In this document: positions 62,848 to 64,000 of the stretch, one piece after another
Numbering within the stretch: the stretch's first letter is position 1
Layout: each line of letters begins with the position of its first letter
Assembly: GCA_903884425.1 (NCBI GenBank)
Contig: CAISEP010000024.1
Location: forward strand, 1-64,000
Direction of reading: 5' to 3'
Source of the DNA: an uncultured Caulobacterales bacterium
GTDB taxonomy: Bacteria; Pseudomonadota; Alphaproteobacteria; Caulobacterales; Caulobacteraceae
DNA: 64,000 bases
Notes under the pieces: model-generated
The model's database searches: none
Told to the model about the DNA's origin: nothing
Seen by the model: only the letters and a program-made list of their open reading frames with translations
Position numbers and translations under genes: made by a program

Positions 62848-64000
62848 TCAGGACGCCGCGCTGAGCGGGGTCGGCGGGGCCAGGGGCGCGGCCTCGAAGC
62901 CCGCGAGGAAGCCCAGCACGTCATCCAGCTTCATGGGCCGGGCAATGTGATAGCCCTGGGCATAGTCGCAGCCCATCCCGGCCAGCAGGGCCAGGGCCTC
63001 CGCCGTTTCCACCCCCTCGGCCACCACCCGCATGCCGAGGCCATGGGCCAGGTCCACCGTGGACTTCACCAGCAGCCGGTCCCGGGGGTTCTGGTCGATC
63101 AGCAGCACGAAGGCCTTGTCGATCTTCAGCTCCTGCGCCTGGATCTGCTTCAGATAGGCGAGCGACGACAGGCCCGAGCCATAGTCGTCGATGGACACAG
63201 GCACCCCCGCCTGCTCGAACATCCTCAGGACCCGCAGGCCCTCCTCCGGATTGGCGATCACGGCGGTCTCGGTGATCTCCATGGTGATCCGGCCCCCGGC
63301 AAAGCGGATGGCGTTCAGGGCCCGCTCGGCAAAGGCGCGGACCCCCAGCACCCGTCCGGACAGGTTGATGGCGATGGGCAGGTCGAAGCCCGCCGCGCGC
63401 AGGGCCTGCTGGTCCACCAGGGCGCGCTCCAGCACCCATTCGGTCAGGCCCTCGATATTGCCGGTCTCCTCGGCCATGACGATGAACAGGTCCGGGGAGA
63501 TCGGGCCGCGGGTGGCATGGCGCCACCGGCACAGGGCCTCGAAGCCCGCGATCCGGCCGGTGCGCAGGTCGTATTTCGGCTGGTAGAACAGGCTGAGCTC
63601 GCCATTGCCGCGGGCGGCGGCCAGTTCGCTCATCAGGGACAGGTTCTTCGCCGGATCGCCATAGGCCTGCTCGTCGAAGGCGGCCAGGCGCTGGTGCGCG
63701 GCCTGGGCCTGGTCGATGGCGATGTTGGCGTGCTCCATCACCCGGTTGTCGTGGATCACGGCATCATCCGGCCCGGCGGTGAACAGGCCCACGGTCAGGC
63801 TGACATCCACCACCGCACCGCCCACCTCGAAGGGTCCGGCCAGGCCGTCCAGCAGGGCCTCCGCCAGCTCCCGGGCCGCCGCGCAGGACGGGACCGGCAG
63901 CGCCAGGGCCAGCCGCCCGGTGGACACCCGGGCGCACAGGACGTCCGGCTGCAGTCGGCGGATTTCCCGGCCCACGGCCCCCAACAGCTCGGCCAGCATC
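62848..64000 (-). CDS. GGDEF-EAL cyclic-di-GMP phosphodiesterase-like protein (N-terminus cut by window)
   Basis: At least 383 residues; the start lies beyond the window. Residues to about 110 are the C-terminal half of a GGDEF domain (LALALPVPS, VVDVSLTVGLFT). The EAL domain follows (about 130-375) with all visible catalytic residues: FEALCRW (EAL), INLSGR (Asn), MEITETA (Glu), SIDDYGSG (Asp-Asp), LKIDKAFV (Lys), AEGVETAE (Glu) and YAQGYHIARP (Gln). It is predicted to be an active c-di-GMP phosphodiesterase. An internal ATG at 63999 is not the start. Confidence 0.88.
   Translation of the reverse strand, partial: MLAELLGAVGREIRRLQPDVLCARVSTGRLALALPVPSCAAARELAEALLDGLAGPFEVGGAVVDVSLTVGLFTAGPDDAVIHDNRVMEHANIAIDQAQAAHQRLAAFDEQAYGDPAKNLSLMSELAAARGNGELSLFYQPKYDLRTGRIAGFEALCRWRHATRGPISPDLFIVMAEETGNIEGLTEWVLERALVDQQALRAAGFDLPIAINLSGRVLGVRAFAERALNAIRFAGGRITMEITETAVIANPEEGLRVLRMFEQAGVPVSIDDYGSGLSSLAYLKQIQAQELKIDKAFVLLIDQNPRDRLLVKSTVDLAHGLGMRVVAEGVETAEALALLAGMGCDYAQGYHIARPMKLDDVLGFLAGFEAAPLAPPTPLSAAS

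Overview
The window is about 64 kb of very GC-rich DNA (roughly 70% G+C by eye), densely packed with genes on both strands. It fits an alphaproteobacterium of the order Caulobacterales (Caulobacter, Phenylobacterium or Brevundimonas type). The main evidence is a close match to the division-site ATPase MipZ, a CarD/CdnL regulator, CtrA-like TTAA-N7-TTAAC boxes, GCTATAAG-type promoters at tRNA genes, a 7Fe ferredoxin FdxA, and a TonB-dependent receptor. No transposase, integrase, phage gene or CRISPR array was seen. The content looks like ordinary chromosome with a few accessory-looking pockets.

Layout. 0-4 kb: a three-gene purine salvage operon on the minus strand (base permease, exported nucleosidase, adenine-type deaminase) flanked by repeat clusters. 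4-10 kb: tRNA-Gln and tRNA-Pro, an SDR dehydrogenase, then two convergent membrane proteins: a SLOG-plus-SLATT-like protein, and a polytopic protein with an uncharacterised Rossmann/TIR-like tail. 9-17.6 kb: aminotransferase, SppA protease, small exported and DUF442 proteins, a large TPR protein, FdxA and CdnL. 17.7-24.5 kb: a valine catabolic operon (mmsA, isobutyryl-CoA dehydrogenase, 3-hydroxyisobutyryl-CoA hydrolase, mmsB, enoyl-CoA hydratase) ending in a TMEM175-like channel gene. 24.7-32.4 kb: membrane and hypothetical proteins, a short Ada-like regulator, DUF3237, an oxidoreductase, tRNA-Arg(CCT), and three membrane-anchored unknowns. 32.4-39.2 kb: tricorn-like protease, a CHAP-like exported protein and a TonB receptor. 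39.5-48.5 kb: oxidoreductases, an APC permease / D-threonine-aldolase-like / PepSY-like operon, an unknown alanine/proline-rich membrane protein and an M20 peptidase. 48.6-55.8 kb: CheW, a J-domain protein coupled to mipZ, DUF1489, a hybrid histidine kinase, DUF3667, a LiuC-like hydratase and a lipoprotein. 56-64 kb: a cyclic-nucleotide-binding patatin, a Tam-like methyltransferase, YbjQ, a RidA-like protein, FumC, small proteins, a thioesterase, and a GGDEF-EAL protein cut by the window end.

The most striking non-coding signal is a dispersed family of roughly 40-base hairpin repeats in six intergenic clusters. It has two forms (A and B) that differ by a compensatory three-base swap in the stem, and the apical stem also varies in a base-paired way. 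The units are arranged as facing pairs. One cluster is three pairs at an exact 114-base period, and clusters sit within a few bases of stop codons. The most interesting protein-coding signal is the SLOG/SLATT-like and TIR-like convergent pair at 5.3-8.9 kb.
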